Shown: positions 1 to 5,118, numbered from the stretch's first letter. The stretch: 6,026 nucleotides of DNA from Streptosporangiaceae bacterium (GCA_030045295.1 JASIGD010000577.1:1-6026); one strand, 5' to 3'. Program-made: numbers and translations. The notes: generated by a model from the sequence alone, not told the origin.

Positions 1-418
1 CCGGCGTCTGGACCAGGGCCGTGGCGAGGGTCTCGGTGTTGCGCATCCAGATGCGGACCGGCGTCAGCGGGTCGGCCGCGGCCACGAGCCCTTGCTCGAT
101 CGCGAACGGCCCGACGGCGGCCAGCATGTTGCCGCAGTTCTGATTGTCGGAAACCTCCGCCCGATCGGGCCAGACCTGCAAGAACAGGTACTCGACGTCC
201 GCATCGCCGCGCGCTGACGGGCGGACCACGGCGACCTTCGACGTCAGCGGGTGGCTGCCGCCCATGCCGTCGATCTCCCGGGGGTCCGGAGATCCCATGG
301 CGGCGAGCAGCACCGCATCGCGGATGGCGCGATCGTCGGGCAGGTCGCCGGCGAGGAACATCAGACCCTTTGATGTCCCGCCGCGCATGACCGCGCAGGG
401 GATGGCGGTCTGGGTCAC
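1..418 (-). CDS. PrpF/GalD-family isomerase, probable 4-oxalomesaconate tautomerase (3' end beyond window)
   Basis: The first 139 residues are visible; the gene continues past the left edge. The protein belongs to the PrpF family (two-domain diaminopimelate-epimerase-like fold), whose members isomerise small unsaturated tricarboxylic acids. GalD and E. coli YbhH are the closest relatives I recall, and GalD interconverts keto and enol 4-oxalomesaconate in gallate/protocatechuate breakdown. Visible motifs are RGGTSKG (residues 12-18), [11 protein letters not shown] (51-61) and NCGNM (94-98). K61 and C95 have the same spacing as the lysine and cysteine proposed as acid/base in PrpF. The start is GTG at 418-416, which overlaps the stop of the upstream aldolase as GTGA. 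A GAGGA ribosome site (plus-strand 425-429) lies 6 nt before it, inside the aldolase gene, so the two are probably translationally coupled. A methylaconitate isomerase cannot be excluded from sequence alone, but the aldolase partner favours the oxalomesaconate role. Confidence 0.85.
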   Translation of the reverse strand, partial: MTQTAIPCAVMRGGTSKGLMFLAGDLPDDRAIRDAVLLAAMGSPDPREIDGMGGSHPLTSKVAVVRPSARGDADVEYLFLQVWPDRAEVSDNQNCGNMLAAVGPFAIEQGLVAAADPLTPVRIWMRNTETLATALVQTP

Positions 419-1104
419 GGCGAGTCCTCGTAATCGACGTAGCGCACTCCCCTGGCCGTGAGCCGGTCGCGCATGCCGTAGATGTCCAAGCCGAGTTCGC
501 CGCCGTTCAGCCGAGGCCGTTTGGCCGCCTCGCTGGCCTCCCGGTCCTGAGCCGCCTTGAGCACCGTCGCGGCGTCCTCGCGCGGCACGACCACGACACC
601 GTCGTCGTCGGCGACGACGACGTCACCGGGCCGGACGTACACCCCGGCGCAGACGACCGGGGTCTGCACGTTCCCCGGCGTTTCCTTCACCGTGCCCTTG
701 GCCGAGATCGCCTTCGACCAGACCGGGAAGCCCATCTCGGTCAGCGTCGCGACGTCCCGCACGCCGGCGTCGATGATCACCGCACGGACGCCGTGCGCCC
801 GCAGGCTCCCGGCCAGCAGGTCGCCCACGTACCCGTCCTCGCAAGGGCTGGTCGGGGTGACCACGAGGATGTCGCCGGGCTGCGCCTGCTCGACGGCAAT
901 GTGGATCGACCAGTTGTCACCCGGAGCGACCTCACAGGTCAGCGCGTTGCCGGCGACGCGGGCCGGCCGGAAGATCGGCCGGATGTCCGCGCGGAGCAGG
1001 CCCGTGCGGCCCTGGGCCTCGTGCACCGTCGCCACCCCGGCCCGCGCCAGGCCGTCGACGACCTCAAGGTCAGTCCGCGGGGTGTTCCGCACAACGAGCG
1101 GCAC
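415..1104 (-). CDS. RraA-like class II aldolase, probable 4-carboxy-4-hydroxy-2-oxoadipate/HMG aldolase
   Basis: A complete 229-residue protein of the HMG/CHA aldolase family (LigK, GalC, ProA type). These are cytoplasmic, Mg/Mn-dependent lyases. They cleave 4-carboxy-4-hydroxy-2-oxoadipate to pyruvate plus oxaloacetate, or 4-hydroxy-4-methyl-2-oxoglutarate to two pyruvates, and often decarboxylate oxaloacetate. The family's [21 protein letters not shown] core lies at residues 94-114. It is followed by R116-D117, matching the substrate-binding arginine and metal-binding aspartate of the Pseudomonas enzyme. The length of about 230 residues fits the aldolases better than the shorter RraA ribonuclease inhibitors (about 160). 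The start is GTG at 1104-1102, supported by AGGAG (plus-strand 1112-1116) with a 7-nt spacer. Its stop overlaps the start of the tautomerase gene, so the pair form an operon acting on consecutive parts of one pathway. The intervening hydratase (LigJ/GalB type) is not in this window. Exact substrate is inferred. Confidence 0.9.
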   Translation of the reverse strand: MPLVVRNTPRTDLEVVDGLARAGVATVHEAQGRTGLLRADIRPIFRPARVAGNALTCEVAPGDNWSIHIAVEQAQPGDILVVTPTSPCEDGYVGDLLAGSLRAHGVRAVIIDAGVRDVATLTEMGFPVWSKAISAKGTVKETPGNVQTPVVCAGVYVRPGDVVVADDDGVVVVPREDAATVLKAAQDREASEAAKRPRLNGGELGLDIYGMRDRLTARGVRYVDYEDSP

Positions 1105-1137
1105 GTGAACGCTCCTCTCCGGCGAGTGGCCTGTGAT

Positions 1138-1146
1138 TTAGATGTT
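1138..1146 (-). promoter_or_regulatory. AACATCTAA element upstream of aldolase operon
   Basis: On the minus strand this reads AACATCTAA, 33 nt before the aldolase GTG, overlapping the candidate -10 box TAACAT. The same nine bases occur on the plus strand at 1340-1348, oriented toward the methyltransferase. A shared AT-rich element in GC-rich surroundings suggests a common regulator or promoter feature. No known factor is assigned. Confidence 0.35.
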
Positions 1147-1339
1147 ACTGAGACCGCAGTAGCCGAGAAGCACCCGAGGCGTGTGATGTTGCGCGCCTGC
1201 CCTTGCTCGCCCATCTCCTTGCGTACTCCGAGCCGGGTGGCCGGGGGAAGGGGGGAATCTGGGCGTTGACGCCGACCACAAGCACCGTGGCGCACCGCTC
1301 CGCGCTCGCCACAAACGCGCCCCGGGCGGCGGCGCCCAA

Positions 1340-1348
1340 AACATCTAA
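1340..1348 (+). promoter_or_regulatory. AACATCTAA element upstream of O-methyltransferase
   Basis: This is an exact copy of the element at 1138-1146 in the opposite orientation, so each copy points at the gene it precedes. This copy ends 64 nt before the methyltransferase ATG and follows a short GC stem (GGGCG/CGCCC, 1324-1337). Its role is inferred only from position and repetition. Confidence 0.35.
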
Positions 1349-1361
1349 GCCGGTCGGGAAA

Positions 1362-1401
1362 ATAGGTAATAGCACCTCGCGGACATGGAGGTCATACCTA
1401 T
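1362..1401. repeat. Inverted repeat ATAGGTA / TACCTAT with nested ACCTC / GAGGT arms
   Basis: Outer arms ATAGGTA (1362-1368) and TACCTAT (1395-1401) are perfect 7-bp complements. Inner arms ACCTC (1374-1378) and GAGGT (1388-1392) pair inside them. The repeat ends at the candidate -10 box and 11 nt before the methyltransferase ATG, so it covers the -35 region and could be an operator. An RNA hairpin role is unlikely if the mRNA is leaderless. Confidence 0.45.
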
Positions 1402-1406
1402 AGCGT
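1401..1406 (+). promoter_or_regulatory. Candidate -10 box (TAGCGT) for a leaderless O-methyltransferase mRNA
   Basis: TAGCGT matches TANNNT and ends 6 nt before the A of the methyltransferase ATG at 1413, the spacing expected when transcription starts on the start codon itself. No Shine-Dalgarno sequence lies within 12 nt of the ATG. The nearest purine-rich run, GGAGG at 1387-1391, is 21 nt away. The -35 region is weak. Confidence 0.4.
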
Positions 1407-1412
1407 TGTCTC

Positions 1413-2072
1413 ATGACGCGGCGCACCGAACAGATCAGCCTTCACCTCAACGCGTACCTCACCGCGCACAGCAGCCCGCCCGACGCGATCCTGCGGGAGC
1501 TGGCCAACGAGACCGCCGACCTGTTCCCGAACGAGACCGGCCTGCAGATCGCCCCCGAGCAAGGCACGCTCATGACGCTGCTCACCCGGCTGGCCGGGGC
1601 CACGTCCGCCATCGAGATCGGCACCTTTACCGGGTACTCCTCGATCTGCATCGCTCGAGGGCTCAAGCCCGGCGGACGGCTGGTGTGCTGCGATATCAGC
1701 GAGGAGTGGACCGCGGTGGCCAGGAAGTACTGGGAGAACGCGGGCCTGGAGGACCGGATAGAGCTGCGACTCGGCCCGGCCATGGACACGCTCCGCTCGC
1801 TGCCCTACGAGGAACTGTTCGACCTGGCGTTCATCGACGCCGACAAGGGCGGCTACCTGGGCTACTGGCGGCAGGTCGTGCCCCGGGTCCGCCACGGCGG
1901 GCTGATCATGGTCGACAACACTTTCTCGCACGGCCGCGTCATCGACGCCGGCAACGACAATCCCGCCGTGATCGCGGTCAGGGACTTCAACGACCACGCC
2001 GCCGCCGACCCCCGCGTCGACCTGATCATGGTTCCCATCGGTGACGGGCTGACGCTGGCGCGCAAGAAGTAA
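1413..2072 (+). CDS. SAM-dependent O-methyltransferase, caffeoyl-CoA/catechol OMT type
   Basis: A complete 219-residue cytoplasmic enzyme of O-methyltransferase family 3. It would move a methyl group from S-adenosylmethionine to a hydroxyl, typically of a catechol-like substrate, using a divalent metal. The AdoMet-binding glycine loop is EIGTFTGYSS (residues 68-77), followed by the acidic D94 after strand 2. IDADK (141-145) and VDN (167-169) supply the metal ligands D141, D168 and N169. The N-terminal MQIAPEQG-like segment (GLQIAPEQG, 43-51) and the C-terminal IGDGLTLARKK are typical of the actinobacterial branch. The start at 1413 is the only possible one: an in-frame TAG sits at 1401-1403 with no start codon between. 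It is divergent from the aldolase-tautomerase operon. A link to aromatic metabolism is plausible, but this subfamily is common in actinomycetes and its substrate is unknown. Confidence 0.92.
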   Translation: MTRRTEQISLHLNAYLTAHSSPPDAILRELANETADLFPNETGLQIAPEQGTLMTLLTRLAGATSAIEIGTFTGYSSICIARGLKPGGRLVCCDISEEWTAVARKYWENAGLEDRIELRLGPAMDTLRSLPYEELFDLAFIDADKGGYLGYWRQVVPRVRHGGLIMVDNTFSHGRVIDAGNDNPAVIAVRDFNDHAAADPRVDLIMVPIGDGLTLARKK

Positions 2073-2151
2073 CGCAGGTGCCCCGCGACCAAGCGGTGAA
2101 AAATCAGCGCGCGTAACCGGCGACGCAGCCCACGGGGCCTACGGGGGCTAC

Positions 2152-2174
2152 GCGGGTCAGCCCGGGTTGACCGC
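2152..2174. repeat. Imperfect dyad around CCCGGG, arms GCGG(G)TCA / TGACCGC
   Basis: Between the convergent methyltransferase and dehydrogenase genes, GCGGGTCA (2152-2159) and TGACCGC (2168-2174) pair with one bulged G. Without the bulge, GGTCA/TGACC pair perfectly around an inner CCCGGG. It has no T-run. It could add to termination or be incidental in GC-rich DNA. Confidence 0.3.
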
Positions 2175-2191
2175 TCCGCCCAGGTAGAGCG

Positions 2192-2205
2192 CCCCGATCT
2201 CGGGG
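2192..2205 (+). terminator. Candidate terminator hairpin CCCCGATCTCGGGG between convergent genes
   Basis: A perfect CCCCGA/TCGGGG inverted repeat (workable as a 5-bp stem with a 4-nt loop) is followed on the plus strand by the T-rich run TTCAGTTGTCTTCTCT. It lies about 120 bp after the methyltransferase stop and 18 bp after the stop of the convergent dehydrogenase gene. It could therefore serve either strand, more convincingly the plus strand. The stem is short and the T-run is interrupted. Confidence 0.4.
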
Positions 2206-2223
2206 TTCAGTTGTCTTCTCTGG

Positions 2224-3174
2224 TCAAGCTTCGCCGGTGCCCAGCCCGTCCGGGACGTCCGCGTGCTCGCTGACCAGCGACAGGCCTGCGGACTCGGCCT
2301 CCTGCACGACAAGCGCGGCAAAGTCGGCTTCGCCATATCCACGTCCCACCAGGGCCTGGATGAGTTGATGGACTACCGCGGCCACCGGCATCGGCACCTC
2401 GTGCTCTCTTGCCGCGGCCAGGCCGAGGTCAAAATCCTTCCGCAGCAGGGAAGCGGTGAACATGGGCTCAAAGTCCAGGTTCACGTAGGCCGGCGCCTTG
2501 TAGGCGGTGAACGGAGAGCCCATCACGCTCTTGTTCAGGCAGTCGAGAAACGCCTGCCTGCTGATTCCGCTCTTCTCCGCCAGAACGGTCACCTCGGCTA
2601 GTGACTGCGCCACAACTCCGAGGAACAGATTGTGGCAAAGCTTGACCGTCCTGGCCATCTCGTCCTCGCCCACGTAGGTGACGCCGCGGCCGAGAATGGC
2701 CAGGTACGGCTCCGCCATGACGAACGCGTCCCGGGGTCCTGAGACCGCGGCCGTCATCTTCCCGGCCCGCACCACCTTGGGGTTGCCCATTACGGGAGCG
2801 GCGAGGAATGCGGTACCGCGCTCGGCGACGTCCGCCCGCACGCGGGCGGAAGCCTGAGCCGACACCGTCGAGCAGTCGACAAGCACCCTCGGCACGGCGC
2901 CATTAGGCCGGGCCATCAGCCCGTCCGGGCCGAGTACCGCGGCAATCAGGTCCTCTGACGATCCGACCGTGACGAACACGATGTCCCTGGTGCCGAGTTC
3001 CGCGGCGGACGCCGCCGGCTTAGCGCCGAGCCGCACCAGCGGCTCCGCCTTGGCGGGCGAGCGGTTATAGACGGCGAGATCGCAGCCGGCCATGAGCAGC
3101 CGCCGGGCCATCTCCGCACCCATGCGTCCGGTGCCCAGCCAGCCGAGCCGACGTGCATCCTCGTGTCCGACCAT
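2224..3174 (-). CDS. NAD(P)-dependent beta-hydroxyacid dehydrogenase (3-hydroxyisobutyrate dehydrogenase/tartronate semialdehyde reductase family)
   Basis: A complete 316-residue oxidoreductase. Family members interconvert short 3-hydroxy acids and their semialdehydes, such as 3-hydroxyisobutyrate, or reduce tartronate semialdehyde to glycerate. The Rossmann nucleotide motif GWLGTGRMG is at residues 11-19. NRS (37-39) follows strand 2, and an arginine there often favours NADP(H) in this family. DCSTVS (100-105) is the substrate loop. KLCHN (178-182) carries the catalytic K178 and N182. RKDFDLGL (245-252) is the conserved C-terminal K-D-x-x-L motif. The usual PVSGG loop reads PVMGNPKVVRAGK (127-139), a variant subfamily. 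The start ATG at 3174 has GGAGGG (plus-strand 3185-3190) 10 nt upstream. The gene lies downstream of a LacI-type regulator, with an operator at its promoter, so it is probably the regulator's target. The substrate cannot be read from sequence. Confidence 0.9.
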   Translation of the reverse strand: MVGHEDARRLGWLGTGRMGAEMARRLLMAGCDLAVYNRSPAKAEPLVRLGAKPAASAAELGTRDIVFVTVGSSEDLIAAVLGPDGLMARPNGAVPRVLVDCSTVSAQASARVRADVAERGTAFLAAPVMGNPKVVRAGKMTAAVSGPRDAFVMAEPYLAILGRGVTYVGEDEMARTVKLCHNLFLGVVAQSLAEVTVLAEKSGISRQAFLDCLNKSVMGSPFTAYKAPAYVNLDFEPMFTASLLRKDFDLGLAAAREHEVPMPVAAVVHQLIQALVGRGYGEADFAALVVQEAESAGLSLVSEHADVPDGLGTGEA

Positions 3175-3201
3175 GCCGCCAGATCCCTCCGCCTCTGGTC
3201 A

Positions 3202-3211
3202 CAATCGTTTG
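3202..3211. promoter_or_regulatory. LacI-family operator O1 (CAATCGTTTG) at the dehydrogenase transcription start
   Basis: CAATCGTTTG has the CAANCGNTTG pattern with the central CpG typical of LacI-family operators; only the positions flanking the CG are asymmetric. It lies just downstream of the predicted -10 box, over the expected start site of the dehydrogenase transcript, where a bound repressor would block RNA polymerase. The adjoining LacI-family gene is the obvious candidate to bind it. Confidence 0.65.
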
Positions 3212-3217
3212 CACCCG

Positions 3218-3247
3218 AGACTGGCCTGCTGCCGGGCCCTTTGTCAA
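3218..3247 (-). promoter_or_regulatory. Predicted promoter of the dehydrogenase gene (TTGACA - 18 bp - CAGTCT)
   Basis: On the minus strand a perfect TTGACA -35 box (plus-strand 3242-3247) is followed after 18 bp by CAGTCT (plus-strand 3218-3223). The latter keeps the A2 and T6 of a TANNNT -10 box but not its first T. Transcription would begin near 3211, inside operator O1, giving a leader of about 37 nt that contains the GGAGGG ribosome site. Confidence 0.5.
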
Positions 3248-3359
3248 TGCCGCATGTCCAACCTGTTACCAAGCCGTACCGAAATGGTTCTGCCGCCCCG
3301 GACGGGACGGCTCGGCTTTCAGGTCCGCGCCGTCACGCACGCCCCTCTCGCAGCGCGAG

Positions 3360-3410
3360 GCGGATAGAACCCCTGGCGGCCTCTTTGCAATCGATTGCGT
3401 GCCTATCCGC
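3360..3410. repeat. 8-bp inverted repeat GCGGATAG / CTATCCGC framing operator O2
   Basis: Perfect arms at 3360-3367 and 3403-3410 enclose 35 bp, including the palindrome at 3387-3398. The right arm starts 3 bp after the regulator's stop codon. In the regulator transcript it would form a stem with the palindrome as a second hairpin inside, so it could act in termination. As DNA it could be part of a larger protein-binding site. No T-run follows. Confidence 0.45.
3387..3398. promoter_or_regulatory. LacI-family operator O2 (GCAATCGATTGC), perfect 12-bp palindrome
   Basis: GCAATCGATTGC is a perfect palindrome with central CG and shares CAATCG with O1. It is centred about 186 bp upstream of O1 and 140 bp upstream of the predicted -35 box, just past the 3' end of the LacI-family gene. 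Its better symmetry suggests a strong site. Its position suits an auxiliary operator that loops with O1. Confidence 0.65.
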
Positions 3411-3413
3411 GGG

Positions 3414-4547
3414 TCAACCCGGCGACCCGCCGCCGACCCGGCGGGACGAAGCACGGCGCAGCGGGACCGGCGCCAGATTGCCGGCTGTGCCCGCATCATC
3501 CGGGCCAGCGGCCTGCGCGGGCAGCCCTGCGGGTTCCGCGGTGGACCCGCGGACCACGAGCTCGGGCGCGAGGTAGAGGATCTTCACCGGCCCCTCGCGC
3601 TCGCTGATCCGCTCGAGCAGCAGCTGGGCCGCCTCGGTGCCCAGCTGGTAGTGCGGGAAACGCACCGTGCTAAGCGGCGGCCGGAGCCGGTCGATGAACG
3701 GCATGTCATTAAAGCCCATCACCGAGATGTCGTCCGGGCAGCGCAAGCCGGCTTCCTCGAGCGCCGCGTAGCATCCGACGGCCAGCATGTCGTTGGCGGC
3801 TGCGACCGCGCTGAAGCCGCCGTGCCGGGCCAGCAGCTCGAAGCAGCAGCGGGCGCCTTCCTCGACGGTGTACCGGCTGGCGAACACGATCAGGTCCCCG
3901 CTGGCGTCCAGGCCGTGCGACGCCATGCCCTCCCGGAACCCTCGCAGGCGGCTCACTCCGGTGGACGCTTCTTGCGGCCCGGCGATGTGCGCGATGCGGG
4001 TATGGCCGAGCCGGGCCAGATGGGTGACGGCCATCCGGATCCCCTGCTCGTTGTCGACCGAGACCGAGGGGAAGCTGTAGTCCTGAGCCAGCCGGTTCAT
4101 CAGCACCACAGGCAGGTCGGCCGCCGCCACCTCGGCGAGTAGCCGGTCATGCAAAGTGGCGGTGGCCAGGACGAAGCCGTCGACGTGACGAGCCCGCATC
4201 TGTTCGAAGATCAGGCGTTCCCGGCTGGCGTCGGCGTCGGTGTTGCCCAGCAGGGCCACGTAGCCCGCGGCCGCAAGCTTGTCTTCTAGGCCGCGCACGA
4301 TCGGCGGGAACAAGGGGTTGTTCAGGTCGGGAATCAGCACTCCCACGGTGTGCGAGCGCCGGGTCCGCAGGCTGCGCGCGACCGGGTTCGGCCGGTAGCC
4401 GAGCTTGGCCGCCGCGGCCGTTACCCGGCGCGCGGTTTCCTCGCTGACCAGGATGCGGGTCTCCGGATTGAGCGCGCGAGACGCGGTCGCCGGATGGACG
4501 CGTGCCGCGGCCGCCACATCCCGCAGCGTGGCCGGCCGGTCAGGCAT
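3414..4547 (-). CDS. LacI/GalR-family transcriptional regulator
   Basis: A complete 377-residue DNA-binding regulator. The N-terminal helix-turn-helix (TLRDVAAAARVHPATASRAL, residues 7-26) is followed by the hinge helix NPVARSLRTRRS (54-65). L60 there is the residue type that enters the minor groove at a central CpG. The periplasmic-binding-protein-like sensor domain begins at HTVGVLIPDLNNPLF (66-80) and ends near ELVVRGS (329-335), including GFNDMPFIDRLRPPLSTVR (278-296). About 40 extra residues rich in Ala, Gly, Pro and Arg follow, longer than most relatives. The ATG at 4547 has GGAG (plus-strand 4556-4559) 8 nt upstream. The dehydrogenase lies 239 bp downstream on the same strand, with two LacI-type operators between, pointing to repression of that gene and release by a small effector, perhaps its substrate. 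No comparable operator was seen upstream of this gene, so autoregulation is not supported. Confidence 0.95.
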   Translation of the reverse strand: MPDRPATLRDVAAAARVHPATASRALNPETRILVSEETARRVTAAAAKLGYRPNPVARSLRTRRSHTVGVLIPDLNNPLFPPIVRGLEDKLAAAGYVALLGNTDADASRERLIFEQMRARHVDGFVLATATLHDRLLAEVAAADLPVVLMNRLAQDYSFPSVSVDNEQGIRMAVTHLARLGHTRIAHIAGPQEASTGVSRLRGFREGMASHGLDASGDLIVFASRYTVEEGARCCFELLARHGGFSAVAAANDMLAVGCYAALEEAGLRCPDDISVMGFNDMPFIDRLRPPLSTVRFPHYQLGTEAAQLLLERISEREGPVKILYLAPELVVRGSTAEPAGLPAQAAGPDDAGTAGNLAPVPLRRASSRRVGGGSPG

Positions 4548-4773
4548 GGTTCACTCTCCCAACCCCACCCAGCGTCCCTCGCACCCGGGCTTGGCGCTGG
4601 ACCGCAGGTCATCGCTTTTCGGACGCACCAACACTATCCCGGCGGCAGGCCCTGGGGTACTACCTGGCGCGCTGCTACCGGCTCGGGTCAGCATCGCGGC
4701 GTCCGGCCTGCGCGGGCACGCCGTGCTGGGTTGCTCCCGCCTCGGCATGATCAGGTTTGCCCGGCCCCGACGC
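4548..4773. other. Intergenic region upstream of the LacI-family gene
   Basis: These 226 bp separate the small gene's stop from the regulator's start. They contain the regulator's ribosome site. A possible minus-strand -10 box TAGTGT lies about 88 bp before the ATG, without a recognisable -35 box. No LacI-type operator, strong hairpin or credible short gene was seen. The long plus-strand open frame crossing it runs antisense into the regulator and is taken as chance. Confidence 0.4.
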
Positions 4774-5028
4774 TCAGGCCGAGCGGTGCGCGGAGATGAT
4801 GATCACGACGGAAGACCCCCGCAGGCCCGCACGGCCCGGCCCGGCGGCGGCGGGGCCGCCGGCGGGCGACAGCCTGGTCCGAGACCAGCTGACGTGCCAC
4901 CGCGGCAAGTGGCGGCTCAGCCAGCTGGGTCCCCCGGGATCGACGAACTTCGGCCTGCTCTGCGCCGAGTGCTGCATGAGTTCCTGACGGTGCTGCTCAA
5001 CCAGCGTCTTTGCTATCTCCGGGTGCAT
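4774..5028 (-). CDS. Small protein of unknown function (MHPEIAK N-terminus)
   Basis: An 84-residue open frame. The first 25 residues (MHPEIAKTLVEQHRQELM and on) look like an amphipathic helix. They resemble the start of many short actinobacterial proteins of unknown function that begin MHP followed by a Gln/Glu/Arg-rich helix; this is from memory, not a search. The remainder is rich in Pro, Gly, Arg and Trp, ends with a hydrophobic VVIII stretch (74-78), and I do not recognise it. The start is well supported: GAGGAG (plus-strand 5037-5042) lies 8 nt before ATG, and a good promoter lies upstream. An opposite frame of similar coding character (plus, 4757 or 4799 to 4987) shares third-codon positions, so codon bias cannot choose between them. 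The ribosome site, promoter and N-terminus favour this strand. No function is assigned. Confidence 0.55.
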   Translation of the reverse strand: MHPEIAKTLVEQHRQELMQHSAQSRPKFVDPGGPSWLSRHLPRWHVSWSRTRLSPAGGPAAAGPGRAGLRGSSVVIIISAHRSA

Positions 5029-5078
5029 GATGACGGCTCCTCGTGTCGCGGGCGTGAACGTGCCTGCCGATGGCTGAT

Positions 5079-5107
5079 ACGATATATCTCGATTGGGGCA
5101 TATTCAA
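5079..5107 (-). promoter_or_regulatory. Predicted promoter of the small gene (TTGAAT - 17 bp - TATCGT)
   Basis: On the minus strand TTGAAT (plus-strand 5102-5107) and TATCGT (5079-5084) are separated by exactly 17 bp. The first matches four bases of TTGACA and the second fits TANNNT. Transcription would start near 5072, giving a leader of about 45 nt to the ATG at 5028. Each box overlaps one of two GATATATC dyads, so the promoter is probably tightly controlled. Confidence 0.55.
5080..5091. promoter_or_regulatory. AT-rich dyad 1 (CGATATATCTCG) over the -10 box
   Basis: The core GATATATC (5081-5088) is a perfect palindrome. The nine bases GATATATCT recur exactly 27 bp away in dyad 2. It overlaps the predicted -10 box, so a bound protein would exclude RNA polymerase. 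The binding protein is unknown; PadR-like and ArsR-like dimers both use dyads of this size. Confidence 0.55.
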
Positions 5108-5118
5108 GATATATCTTG
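5105..5118. promoter_or_regulatory. AT-rich dyad 2 (CAAGATATATCTTG) over the -35 box
   Basis: A perfect 14-bp palindrome sharing GATATATCT with dyad 1. It overlaps the TTG of the predicted -35 box. Such a long AT-rich palindrome is conspicuous in this GC-rich window and is very likely a regulator binding site. Confidence 0.65.

Larger units (their letters stand above)
1105..1412. other. Divergent intergenic control region between aldolase and methyltransferase genes
   Basis: This 308-bp stretch separates two divergent genes and must hold both promoters. It contains a 9-bp element repeated in inverted orientation near each gene, an ATAGGTA/TACCTAT inverted repeat next to the methyltransferase start, and a small GC hairpin (1324-1337). 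On the minus strand TAACAT (plus-strand 1142-1147) fits the TANNNT pattern of an actinobacterial -10 box for the aldolase operon, but no convincing -35 box lies 17-18 bp upstream. Open frames crossing this region show no family resemblance and I treat them as chance. Confidence 0.6.

Noticed and set aside
557..1108. 183-residue plus-strand open frame opposite the aldolase
   Set aside because: A Ser/Thr/Arg/Pro-rich shadow of a well-supported aldolase gene, with no family resemblance.
1145..1426. 93-residue minus-strand open frame in the divergent region
   Set aside because: It begins inside the methyltransferase gene, covers that gene's promoter and resembles no family I know.
1385..2044. 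Alternative 219-residue plus frame starting at ATG 1385, better placed after an upstream purine run
   Set aside because: It is out of frame with the methyltransferase motifs and is Arg/Pro/His-rich. The frame from 1413 carries all the AdoMet and metal motifs.
3347..3359. CTCGC-AGC-GCGAG hairpin as terminator of the LacI-family gene
   Set aside because: A 5-bp stem without a T-run is expected by chance in GC-rich DNA. The neighbouring 8-bp repeat is a better candidate.
3153..4142. 329-residue plus-strand open frame
   Set aside because: It runs antisense through the LacI-family gene and the operator region. It has no recognisable domain, and the opposite strand encodes a clear protein over most of it.
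4720..4732. GCACGCCGTGC palindrome as a terminator of the small gene
   Set aside because: The arms leave a single-base loop, which cannot form an RNA hairpin of that length, and no T-run follows on the minus strand.
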